Under the pieces are notes generated by a model. It had not been told where the DNA came from. It was given only the letters and a program-made list of their open reading frames with translations, and searched no databases. From CAYWXV01 sp964462535 (GTDB taxonomy: Bacteria; Bacteroidota; Ignavibacteria; OLB7): a stretch of 64,000 bases of DNA. Position numbers and translations under genes: made by a program. Of this stretch, positions 25,703 to 34,061 are shown piece by piece (positions within the stretch are counted from its first letter, which is position 1; every line of letters starts with the position of its first letter). The stretch spans positions 59,697-123,696 of the forward strand of contig CAYWXV010000005.1 of NCBI GenBank assembly GCA_964462535.1, written 5' to 3'.

Positions 25703-28700
25703 CGCGACACCTGAACGAATTGTGTGACACGACTATGGCCACTACTAAGCGTCAGAGCATACGTTCCTGTGGAGATGCTCCGAACCGGCACGGTCACCAG
25801 GTATCTACCATGTCTCAGGTCAGCGACCATCACCGGAATCGTTGTCTTCCCCAGCAGGTCCGTCAAGTGAATTCGCGCTGGTCCATCCTCAACCACTTCG
25901 TACTCCACTTCCATGACGTCCGATGCCGGATTCGGGCGGATTGCTTTTATGCCGAATGCCCCGTCCGTATTAACGAGCCGCGTGCCGCCGTCTCGGCAGA
26001 GACCGTCCAAGCGGAACTCGCCGGAGTCGACTTGCAGCCGCACGACGCCACCGATGAATTCGACGTCCTCGATACCGATAACCGTTCGATCATCGTTGCC
26101 AAGAAGTGCGGTGAACTCCAACTGCACCAGATCGCTCCCGGTCGTCGGCGACGTCAGCTGCACATCAATGGGGACGATTCGCTCGCCGCCACGAATCGAA
26201 CCGGCCGATGTCGCACCTCGCGGGTAGAGTAGGCTCGAATTGAATGTGACATTTCCTCGGACTCTTGTCACGCCCGATGTCGCGAGCTTCGTCTCCGACA
26301 TCCGTATCGGAACCGTGACGACGTCTCCTGGCGACGCGATCACACGGGCGATGCTGAGCCGAACATCTGCCGTGTCATTCGTCGGCGTAATGACCGTGAT
26401 CAAGATGTGCCCGACTGATGTACCGCTGCACCCGTTGCTATCGGTCACCTCGATCGCGTAGGTGCCGTTGGTCTTCACCGTAATTCGTCGCGTTGTGCGC
26501 CCGTTTGACCACCGATATGCGGCGTAAGGAAGATCGACCTCTAGCACGACGGAATCGCCCTGCACGAACGTCGTGGGCCCGAGCGCTCGGATCACAGGGA
26601 TGGGCGTTGGCCAGGCATTGACCGTCACATCGGAAGATCTCCCGCTGCATCCCGCCCCATCAGTGACGGCAACGAAGAACTGCCCGGGGACCCGCACCAC
26701 CAACGTTCGCGTCGTATCGCCAGTAGACCACGCGTACGTCGCGTATCCTCCCCCGGCATCCAGGATGACTGAGTCGCCAGGGCAGAATCCGATACTACCC
26801 GATGGGGTTACGGTGGGTCGCAATTGCGTTCCCACGGTGACGGTTAGCTGGGCGCTGTTGCCGATGCATCCTGCACTGCTCGACTCCTCGACGTCGACGG
26901 TGCCACCACCGGCAGCCCCCCACTGTACCACAATCTGATCCGTTCCCTGCCCGGACTGAATCGTTCCGCCCGAGACGCGCCACGAGTAAGCCGATCCGGA
27001 ATGCCGCGTTGTGCTGTACGTCGATATCGAATTGCGACAGACTTCCACAGGACCCGCGATATCAGGGCGAGGCTTTGGATTAACGATGACGTCAACAGGC
27101 GCCGAGAGTCCTCTGCAGCCATTCGTATCGACGACCTCCACCGAGAATCGCCCGGCGTCGTGCACGACGAGAACCCGGTCAATTGAACCATCGCTCCACA
27201 AGTACGACGCATAGCCGGCCCCGGCATCGAGCGTCACAGAGTCGCCCATGCATAGGCTCAGGCTGCCCCCCGCCACGATAGTCGGTGTAGGTGGCGTCGC
27301 TTCGCGGAGCGTGATCGGGGCGGATGTTCCGCCACATCCTGCCGCATTTCTGACCGTCACTCGGTACGTCCCGCCAGGCTTCCCCCAGATGGTTCGGGAC
27401 GTTGCTCCGTTCGACCAGTCGTACTCAGTGTATCCTGCCCCCGCGTCCAGCTCGACAGAGTCCCCCGGGCAGACGATGTCGCGTTGGTACGATATGTTCG
27501 GTCGAAGAGTGTTGCCTATCACCACGCCGACCGTCACGGACGAATCGCAACCGGTGGTCGAGTTCGTAACCTTTACGGTCACGGTGCCGCTTCCACTTGT
27601 GTTCCATGCGATGGTGGCAGTTGGTCCGTTCGAGGGTCCCACGAAGATGCCGCCGGTCTGCGTCCACTCGTACTTGAGACCGGGCTTTGCGTCAACGGAA
27701 TACGTTCCCTCGCTCCCCGTGCAGATCTCCACGGGTCCGGCGATACTTACGTTCGGTCGTGCGACCACAGTAATGTCCTCGGACGCTGACCCGGCGTTGC
27801 AACCATCGAACGTAGTCACGGTAACGGTGTAGCGTCCGGACTTGCGCACCCAGATCCGAGGCGTGGTATCGCCGGTACTCCATCGGTAGCCTTTGTAGAG
27901 GCCGATACCTCCGTCAAGCTGCACGGAATCGCCGGAGCAGATAGCTCTCTTTCCGAGCACAACTATTGATGGCGCTGCTATACCGTACTCGGTGATCCGC
28001 ACGGCAGTGGATGTTGCCGGACAGCCGTTCGAGTCTATAATGCTCACCGTGTAGGTTCCTTCCGTCCGGCACATGATGGACCGGGTGGTATCACCCGTGC
28101 TCCATTTGTAGCGCGCATATCCCCCCCCGGCATCCAGCCTGACACTGTCCCCCTGACACATCAGGATCGGACCGCGAGGGCTGATGGTAACCGATGGCCG
28201 CGGGCGCTCGATTACCACCACTGTATCCGATCGATTCGAACAATTGACGCTGTTGTAGACCCGCGCCCAATATGCTCCAGGACCCACGGTTATTCCGTGC
28301 GTTGTCTCGCCCGTATTCCACTCGACGCGATAAAATGAGGTGTCGATGGAAATGGTTGCCGTACTATCCGCGCAGACGTAGACTGGTCCGCGGGGGCTGA
28401 TGACGGCCGGCTGTGGCCGCGGTCGGACGACAACAGTCTGCGATGGCGCCAGGCCGACACATCCATTCGAGTCTGTAACCTCAACGGCGTACGTGCCGCT
28501 GTTCTTGATCACCACACTATCCGACACGCTCCCTGTTGACCACAGATATCCTCTGGCGCCCGGATACCTGACTCGGAAAACAACACTGTCCCCCTGACAG
28601 AACGTCAAATCACCAATGACCTGAATGACGGGACGAGGTAATTGGTGGACAACAATCCGTGCTGTATCGGAGTTCCCGCTGCAGCCCGCGGCGTCGGTGA

Positions 28701-31125
28701 CAAATACAGAATAATTTCCGGCCCTACGAACCACAATGGAGCGCGATGCCTCGTTGTTGGGCGACCACCGGTACGAATCGTATCCACCGGGACCCTCGAT
28801 TACAACGCTGTCTCCGTCGCAGAAGGATGTTGGGCCCTCGGCCGAGACAACGGGGTACAGTGTATTGCAAAACCGACTGATGAACGCGTCCCAGTATTGC
28901 GACGGAGATCCGCTGTTCTGATTCAAGCTGGGCTGAAAGGCGTTGCGAACCGGAAAATTCGTTCCGTTGGTGTATCCACTAACGTAGACACTCCCCGATC
29001 CATCGCCCGTAATGCCGGTTCCGTAATCATATTGTGAACTTCCGAGATAACTATCCCAGATAAGCCGCCCAAGACTGTCTACCTCCAGGGTGAAGGCATC
29101 GTAGAGTCCACCAATTGTTGCCTGGTACGAATTCCCACTTCGAAGCAGGTCCGCACTTGCCGTGTAGCCTGTGGCGTAGAGGTGACCGTTTGGCGCAATA
29201 GACATGGCAGAAGGATACTCCCATCCCGTTCCGCCGTAATATGTACACCACGAAAGAGTTCCATTCGGCTTCAGTCGAAGGAGATATAGATCATAAATAC
29301 TCCCCGAATTTAAATTCTGCTGAATGGATGATGCGCTGGTAGGGAGGTCCGGGCTATATGTACCCCCACCCGAATAAATATATCCGCGTGCATCGAACAC
29401 GGCATTGTTCATCCAGTCGTACGACGATCCGCCGAAGTAGGTACCCCAAACCAGGGTCCCCGAGGAATCAAATAGCGCGAGAGCCGCCTGATATGTATCT
29501 CCAGCGCCCGGTGACCAGCTTGGCTGAATCGTTCCGGACGTTGTCGGGAAATTTGAACTGTAGGTGGTACCGGAGATAACTATGCGACCGGAGGAATCCA
29601 CATCCACGCCTCCACCCCAGTCTTGAGCCCCACCCCCCACGTACGTCGCCCAATTGCGATTTCCGTTGGTGTCAAATCGGGCCACCCACATATCGTATGT
29701 ATTCGGAGACTGAAACGTGCCAAAGGTAACTGGGAAATCATTGACGGATCCCCCGAGCGTCGATCCGCCAAGCGCAATATGACCATAGCGATCCAGGGCT
29801 ATCGGCCCGCCCCAATCGAGGTAGCTTCCACCGAAGTATGTCGACCAGACAAGTGTCCCCGCCGTATCGAAGCGCGCGATGATCGCGTCGTACGACCCCC
29901 TCAAACTTGACTGAAATGCTCCCGGCGTCACGGGAAAATCGGTGCTCGTCGTTGTGCCGGCAACAACGAGAAAACCTTCGGAGGAGGCGTCGAGTCCATT
30001 GCAGTAGTCGTGATTCGTCCCCCCCATGTACGTGGCCCATCTGCGCGTTCCATTCGAAGTAAAGGAGACGATATACGCGTCCAACAATCCCGAAAGCGAT
30101 GAGGAAAATGCCCCGGTCGTGACGGGAAAATCGGTCGAGAACGTCCCCCCTGCGGTGTAGACGTTTCCAGACGGATCGACGCTCATTCCCTGTCCCAATC
30201 CACCCCATCCCCAGCCCCCACCCCAGCCGTACGAATAATCGTTGTTTGAACCTCCGTAATACGTCGACCAGACAAGCGTCGGATCTATAACGAGTTCCTT
30301 GGTACGGTCATACTCCCCGACCACGAACCGGACGAGGTTGTTGGCGACAGCAAAGGAGGTGGCAATTGTGTCTGGCGTAAGAACGTTTGTGAACGCACTC
30401 TGCCAGGCAACGGGGACGCCATCACGCAGTTCCCCAACGCTGGTCGACACTCGCAGTTCACCGTCCGCACCGACCTCCAGCTCGTTCGCGCCGTCATAGG
30501 CAAGCACGATATCAGATGGATCGCCACCCGGATGGACCACGAACTCGTACTTCATCCACGCCCCTTGACTCTTCAGAACGAGGTCAATCCTGGGCCACAC
30601 GTTGCGCAGAACGACTCTCCCGAATCTGGGGATACGGGTGAGACGCAGGTCCGAACCGCGATAAATATTGACGAAGTCCGGGGCCGGTTCAGACTCTTCA
30701 ACGCGAGGATTCTGGTTGGCCCCAACGAAACGGACGTCAACGCGGTGACCAACGACCCTCAGTTTCTCCGGATCGCCAACCAAGTCGATCTGCTGCTGCA
30801 AGTGTGGGAGTATGCGAAGGTGGTCGGCAACGGTCACCGAGTGGTTGGACGTATCCGGCTCAAGACGATAGAGCACGTAGCTGACCCCGGTCGCTCCAAC
30901 GTAGGCTCGAAGACCTGGACTGGCGGCGGAGTAGAGGATTTCTCGGTGGTGCGCGCCATGCGCGTCGACAATCTGGCCACGGTTTGGTACGTAGCGTAGT
31001 GCGTCGGTGACGTGCTGTGCAGGCAACGGCGTGGCTGTGCACGCGATTGCTGCCAACACGATGAGAAGAGAACGCCGTGTACCGATAGAGCTCCGCCGCT
31101 CAGGGAGGGACGAGGTCACAGACAT
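25699..31125 (-). CDS. Giant SBBP-propeller / 11-Ig-repeat T9SS protein (1808 aa), first gene of array
   Basis: First gene of the four-gene array. ATG 31125 was chosen over upstream in-frame starts (to 31281) because GGGGAG lies 7-8 bases before it and a signal peptide follows (RSLLIVLAAIACTATPLPAQ). N-terminal SBBP-associated domain to about 280 (YVPNRGQIV ... VIDPTLVWSTYYGG), seven SBBP units (280-750), eleven Ig/PKD-like repeats (755-1580), cohesin-like domain with LSIARVIASPGDVVTVPIRM (1587-1715) and T9SS tail from IRPNPAS (about 1729) to VQVSR. The repeats carry one Cys near each end, suggesting one disulfide per unit. Repeat 11 has TTFVQGDSV with the first Cys lost. The family is described in databases only as SBBP-repeat proteins; function is not established. 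Confidence 0.92.
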   Translation of the reverse strand: MSVTSSLPERRSSIGTRRSLLIVLAAIACTATPLPAQHVTDALRYVPNRGQIVDAHGAHHREILYSAASPGLRAYVGATGVSYVLYRLEPDTSNHSVTVADHLRILPHLQQQIDLVGDPEKLRVVGHRVDVRFVGANQNPRVEESEPAPDFVNIYRGSDLRLTRIPRFGRVVLRNVWPRIDLVLKSQGAWMKYEFVVHPGGDPSDIVLAYDGANELEVGADGELRVSTSVGELRDGVPVAWQSAFTNVLTPDTIATSFAVANNLVRFVVGEYDRTKELVIDPTLVWSTYYGGSNNDYSYGWGGGWGWGGLGQGMSVDPSGNVYTAGGTFSTDFPVTTGAFSSSLSGLLDAYIVSFTSNGTRRWATYMGGTNHDYCNGLDASSEGFLVVAGTTTSTDFPVTPGAFQSSLRGSYDAIIARFDTAGTLVWSTYFGGSYLDWGGPIALDRYGHIALGGSTLGGSVNDFPVTFGTFQSPNTYDMWVARFDTNGNRNWATYVGGGAQDWGGGVDVDSSGRIVISGTTYSSNFPTTSGTIQPSWSPGAGDTYQAALALFDSSGTLVWGTYFGGSSYDWMNNAVFDARGYIYSGGGTYSPDLPTSASSIQQNLNSGSIYDLYLLRLKPNGTLSWCTYYGGTGWEYPSAMSIAPNGHLYATGYTASADLLRSGNSYQATIGGLYDAFTLEVDSLGRLIWDSYLGSSQYDYGTGITGDGSGSVYVSGYTNGTNFPVRNAFQPSLNQNSGSPSQYWDAFISRFCNTLYPVVSAEGPTSFCDGDSVVIEGPGGYDSYRWSPNNEASRSIVVRRAGNYSVFVTDAAGCSGNSDTARIVVHQLPRPVIQVIGDLTFCQGDSVVFRVRYPGARGYLWSTGSVSDSVVIKNSGTYAVEVTDSNGCVGLAPSQTVVVRPRPQPAVISPRGPVYVCADSTATISIDTSFYRVEWNTGETTHGITVGPGAYWARVYNSVNCSNRSDTVVVIERPRPSVTISPRGPILMCQGDSVRLDAGGGYARYKWSTGDTTRSIMCRTEGTYTVSIIDSNGCPATSTAVRITEYGIAAPSIVVLGKRAICSGDSVQLDGGIGLYKGYRWSTGDTTPRIWVRKSGRYTVTVTTFDGCNAGSASEDITVVARPNVSIAGPVEICTGSEGTYSVDAKPGLKYEWTQTGGIFVGPSNGPTATIAWNTSGSGTVTVKVTNSTTGCDSSVTVGVVIGNTLRPNISYQRDIVCPGDSVELDAGAGYTEYDWSNGATSRTIWGKPGGTYRVTVRNAAGCGGTSAPITLREATPPTPTIVAGGSLSLCMGDSVTLDAGAGYASYLWSDGSIDRVLVVHDAGRFSVEVVDTNGCRGLSAPVDVIVNPKPRPDIAGPVEVCRNSISTYSTTRHSGSAYSWRVSGGTIQSGQGTDQIVVQWGAAGGGTVDVEESSSAGCIGNSAQLTVTVGTQLRPTVTPSGSIGFCPGDSVILDAGGGYATYAWSTGDTTRTLVVRVPGQFFVAVTDGAGCSGRSSDVTVNAWPTPIPVIRALGPTTFVQGDSVVLEVDLPYAAYRWSNGRTTRRITVKTNGTYAIEVTDSNGCSGTSVGHILITVITPTNDTADVRLSIARVIASPGDVVTVPIRMSETKLATSGVTRVRGNVTFNSSLLYPRGATSAGSIRGGERIVPIDVQLTSPTTGSDLVQLEFTALLGNDDRTVIGIEDVEFIGGVVRLQVDSGEFRLDGLCRDGGTRLVNTDGAFGIKAIRPNPASDVMEVEYEVVEDGPARIHLTDLLGKTTIPVMVADLRHGRYLVTVPVRSISTGTYALTLSSGHSRVTQFVQVSR

Positions 31126-31479
31126 GATGCAGCTCCCCACAATGGTTGAGGGTTGGTCGGGATCTGTTGCATCGGGCGGGAGCGGTCCGCCTGCCGAATC
31201 GGAGCGACCGCCGCGCGGTATCTGGTCGTCGAGCGGTCCCAGCGGGGGGAGCCAGTCGCAGGCAGTGCCGACAGACTCCAAAGGGAGACGACCGAAGGTG
31301 TACCCGACAAGATAGATATATGTTTGGAACGGCCCACTCTTTCCGATCGTTCTGATTGGCTCAGTTCACCGGTAACCAGTTGATGATTGACCACCCTCGT
31401 CCCTCCCCGCGTAGGGGGGCACCATGGGCGGCTCACGCGATGTTCAGATCTGATTCACGAATCCGAAATGAAGGACTCA
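31126..31479. promoter_or_regulatory. Divergent intergenic region with a -7-like box
   Basis: About 350 bases between the first giant gene (minus) and IPP isomerase (plus). TATGTTTG at 31319-31326 on the plus strand is a perfect TAnnTTTG -7 box pointing at the isomerase, but no TTG lies at the N20 position. No convincing minus-strand promoter for the array was found. No RNA gene, repeat or further ORF is supported here. Confidence 0.4.
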
Positions 31480-32535
31480 ATGGACAACACGACACCCAGT
31501 CGAAAACGGGAGCACGTTGAGATCGTTGTCGACAAGGAGGTCACGTTCCGCGCCCGCACGACGGGGTTGGAGGAGTACGTGTTCGTACACAACGCTCTCC
31601 CGGAAATAGATCTTGACGAGGTTGACACATCGGCCCCCTTCCTCGGACGCAGTTCCTCACTTCCGTTCATCGTTTCGTCGATGACTGGGGGATACGCTGA
31701 GGCTGAAGGAATCAATGGAGCGCTCGCCGAGGCATGTGAGGAGCTGGGCATGGCAATGGGTGTTGGCTCTCAGCGCCAGGCAATGGAAGACACCCGGTTC
31801 CACTCAAGTTTCCAGGTAGCGCGCCGCGTGGCCCCCTCCATACCCCTGTTCGGGAACATTGGGGCGGCCGAGCTAACCCAGCCGCATGCGATGGAATCTG
31901 TGCGCCGCCTGGCGGACCTAATAGAGGCCGACGGATTTGCGGTTCATCTCAATCCACTGCAGGAGTTGCTTCAGCCCGAAGGTTCCCCTCGCTTCGCAGG
32001 TGTGCTGGGAGCCATCGAGAACCTCGTTCGCCATCTGGAGATTCCCGTCATTGTCAAGGAGGTAGGTGCGGGACTTTCCGCCAACACAGTGCAGCGACTC
32101 GTGGATGTCGGCGTGACCCACATTGATGTGGCCGGCGCTGGTGGAACGAGCTGGGCTGGAGTTGAAATCCTTCGACGCAGCGACAGGCTGATCGACGAGG
32201 AGACGATGTGGGATTGGGGAATACCTACAGCACGGGCCGTTGCTGACGCCCGCCCGATTTGTGAAGCGGCCGGGGCTACGCTGATCGCGTCCGGAGGGAT
32301 CGCCACGGCCACCGACGCCGCCATTGCCATAGCGCTCGGGGGACACTTCGTTGGGGTGGCCCGCCCCGTCCTCACCAGCCTGATGTCACACGGAACCAGT
32401 GGAGTCATCCAGATGATGAATGGATGGGGAGAACATCTCCGCCGTGTAATGTTCCTCACGGGATCGCGCACTATCGCGGAACTCCGTTGCGCACCGTTGC
32501 GATTGAAGCGCTCAGGCATCATGCCCGGACCGTAG
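31480..32535 (+). CDS. fni: Type 2 isopentenyl-diphosphate delta-isomerase
   Basis: FMN-dependent enzyme interconverting isopentenyl and dimethylallyl diphosphate in the cytoplasm, supplying both substrates for prenyl chain synthesis. Family segments in order: RKREHVEIVVDKEV, LPFIVSSMTGGYAEAEGINGALAEA, MGVGSQRQAME, GNIGAAEL, HLNPLQELLQPEGSP, PVIVKEVGAG, VDVAGAGGTSWA and the glycine-rich phosphate/FMN site LIASGGIATATDAAIAIALG. ATG 31480 has AAGGA 4-5 bases upstream; ATG 31468 is an alternative, and the extension back to 31387 has no homology. A polyprenyl synthase and HPr gene follow immediately. Length (351 aa) is normal. Confidence 0.92.
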   Translation: MDNTTPSRKREHVEIVVDKEVTFRARTTGLEEYVFVHNALPEIDLDEVDTSAPFLGRSSSLPFIVSSMTGGYAEAEGINGALAEACEELGMAMGVGSQRQAMEDTRFHSSFQVARRVAPSIPLFGNIGAAELTQPHAMESVRRLADLIEADGFAVHLNPLQELLQPEGSPRFAGVLGAIENLVRHLEIPVIVKEVGAGLSANTVQRLVDVGVTHIDVAGAGGTSWAGVEILRRSDRLIDEETMWDWGIPTARAVADARPICEAAGATLIASGGIATATDAAIAIALGGHFVGVARPVLTSLMSHGTSGVIQMMNGWGEHLRRVMFLTGSRTIAELRCAPLRLKRSGIMPGP

Positions 32536-32599
32536 ATTGCGCGACCCCCCAGTACACGAGCACAGTGTTCGATTCAATCTCGGATCCATTTATTCTCGC

Positions 32600-33580
32600 G
32601 TGACATTCTCTGACCTCTACAATGAACTCCGGGGCGCGGTCGACGATCGACTAATCGAGATCTCGAGTGTCATCTCTCCCTCCTCCCTCGCGGAGCCGGT
32701 TGCCTACATATTGACGGCTGGGGGTAAGCGTGTCCGGCCGATCTTGACAATGCTTGCGGCCGAGGTTGTTGGGGCGTCGTGGCGGGAGGCTCTCGGCCAC
32801 GCCGTCGCGGTGGAGGTGCTGCACAACTTCACGCTCGTGCACGATGACATCATGGACCGCGCGCGGACACGCAGAGGTCGGCCGACGGTTCACACCAGGT
32901 GGGACGAAAGCACGGCCATCCTTGCTGGGGACGTCATGATCGGAATGGCGCAGCAACAGCTCCTCGTGAACGCGTCCGTCGATGCCCATGCTTCAGCACT
33001 GGCATTCGCTGATGGACATGTCGGGGTTTGCGAGGGTCAGGCGCTCGACCGAGACTTCGAGACATTGGAGGAGGTGACACTCGACGACTACATCGCGATG
33101 ATCACGATGAAGACGGCCAAACTTCTTGAGGTGTCGGCCGAATTGGGAGGAATCTGTGGCGGGGCTTCGGAAAGAGACATTCAGGCGCTGAAGGCGTTCG
33201 CCAGGCATCTTGGTATTGCCTTTCAGATTCAGGACGACCTGCTGGACATCGAAGCCGATGAAGCAGCATTCGGAAAGACCATTGGGGGTGACGTCGTTGA
33301 GGGGAAGAAGACGTGTCTCTTCGTGCTGGCAGACATGCGAGCCAACGACGATGGCGATCGTCGCCGGATACAGGAGTTCAAGGAGCGGCGTGGGCTCCCG
33401 AAAGAGCGTGTCGCGGAGATGCGCGACATGTACCGGAGACTGGGTGTGATCGACGATACGAGGGCGATGGTCGCCGAACAGACGCAGCGGTCGGCCGCTG
33501 AACTGGCCCATTTTATGGATTCGGAAGCGCGGTCGTTCCTGACGGATTTCACTGGAATGCTGTTGAACAGAACGACGTAG
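32600..33580 (+). CDS. Polyprenyl diphosphate synthase (trans-isoprenyl type)
   Basis: Condenses isopentenyl diphosphate onto allylic diphosphates to make a longer chain, probably for quinone or glycan-carrier lipids. Both Asp-rich metal motifs are present: LVHDDIMDRARTRRGRPTVH (DDxxD) and FQIQDDLLDIEADEAAFGKTIGGDVVEGKKT (DDxxD), with GGKRVRP binding diphosphate. Start is uncertain: GTG 32600 gives about 326 residues, the family norm, while TTG 32537 directly after the isomerase stop would add 21 residues without homology; neither has a ribosome binding site. Product length cannot be told confidently from the residues before the first motif. Same operon as the isomerase, the enzyme that provides its substrates. 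Confidence 0.9.
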   Translation: MTFSDLYNELRGAVDDRLIEISSVISPSSLAEPVAYILTAGGKRVRPILTMLAAEVVGASWREALGHAVAVEVLHNFTLVHDDIMDRARTRRGRPTVHTRWDESTAILAGDVMIGMAQQQLLVNASVDAHASALAFADGHVGVCEGQALDRDFETLEEVTLDDYIAMITMKTAKLLEVSAELGGICGGASERDIQALKAFARHLGIAFQIQDDLLDIEADEAAFGKTIGGDVVEGKKTCLFVLADMRANDDGDRRRIQEFKERRGLPKERVAEMRDMYRRLGVIDDTRAMVAEQTQRSAAELAHFMDSEARSFLTDFTGMLLNRTT

Positions 33581-33585
33581 CCGTT

Positions 33586-33855
33586 GTGATCACAAAGACT
33601 GTCCAGATACAGAACCGGTCGGGGCTCCACACCCGCCCCGCCGCCACAATCGTCAAGATGGCTGCCGCATATCGATCGGAGTTCTTCATTGTTAAGGATG
33701 GGTTCCGGATCAACGGGAAGAGCATCATCGGGGTCATGACGCTCGCGGCAGAGAAGGGATCGGAGCTCACACTCGAGTTTGACGGCGTAGACGAAGATGA
33801 GGCCTGTCGGGAGATCTCCGAGTATTTCGCGAGAGGGTTTGACGAGGCGTATTGA
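33586..33855 (+). CDS. ptsH: HPr phosphocarrier protein
   Basis: 89 residues starting at GTG 33586. His15 lies in SGLHTRPAA, the phosphorylation site used by enzyme I of the sugar phosphotransferase system, and Ser46 in NGKSIIGVM is the regulatory site used by HPr kinase. Both sites being present argues for a regulatory as well as, or instead of, a transport role. No EI, EII or HPr kinase is seen in this window. It is 5 bases downstream of the polyprenyl synthase gene, an unusual partner, so co-transcription is likely but functional linkage is not shown. Confidence 0.9.
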   Translation: MITKTVQIQNRSGLHTRPAATIVKMAAAYRSEFFIVKDGFRINGKSIIGVMTLAAEKGSELTLEFDGVDEDEACREISEYFARGFDEAY

Positions 33856-33880
33856 GCCACCACATTCGACAACAAAACCT

Positions 33881-33911
33881 TTGAGCAATCCATGTCCGTG
33901 GCGTAGCTTTG
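33881..33911 (+). promoter_or_regulatory. Bacteroidota-type promoter for the membrane pyrophosphatase
   Basis: TTG at 33881-33883, then exactly 20 bases, then TAGCTTTG at 33904-33911: a perfect match to the Bacteroidota primary-sigma pattern TTG-N20-TAnnTTTG. Transcription would start near 33917, leaving a leader of about 145 bases before ATG 34062. Confidence 0.7.
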
Positions 33912-34061
33912 CGCGGTCGTAATGGCGCCTGCGCAGCTCGCACGGCTGCCATCCCACCGGAAATCCGCCTGAATCCAGACATCCTGACGCGCATCGGTGC
34001 CGTACGGACGGCACGCCAGGCGTCAGGTCTTCAACAGTATACCAGAAGGAATCCCATCGTT

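Noticed and set aside
10290..31125. Possible CRISPR or simple tandem DNA repeats in the giant-gene region
   Set aside because: The periodicity is protein-domain repetition of about 50 and 75-85 codons with diverged DNA; there are no short identical direct repeats with regular spacers.
31380..31440. GC-rich palindrome before IPP isomerase as terminator or riboswitch
   Set aside because: Stem of only 4-5 bp and no known riboswitch core.
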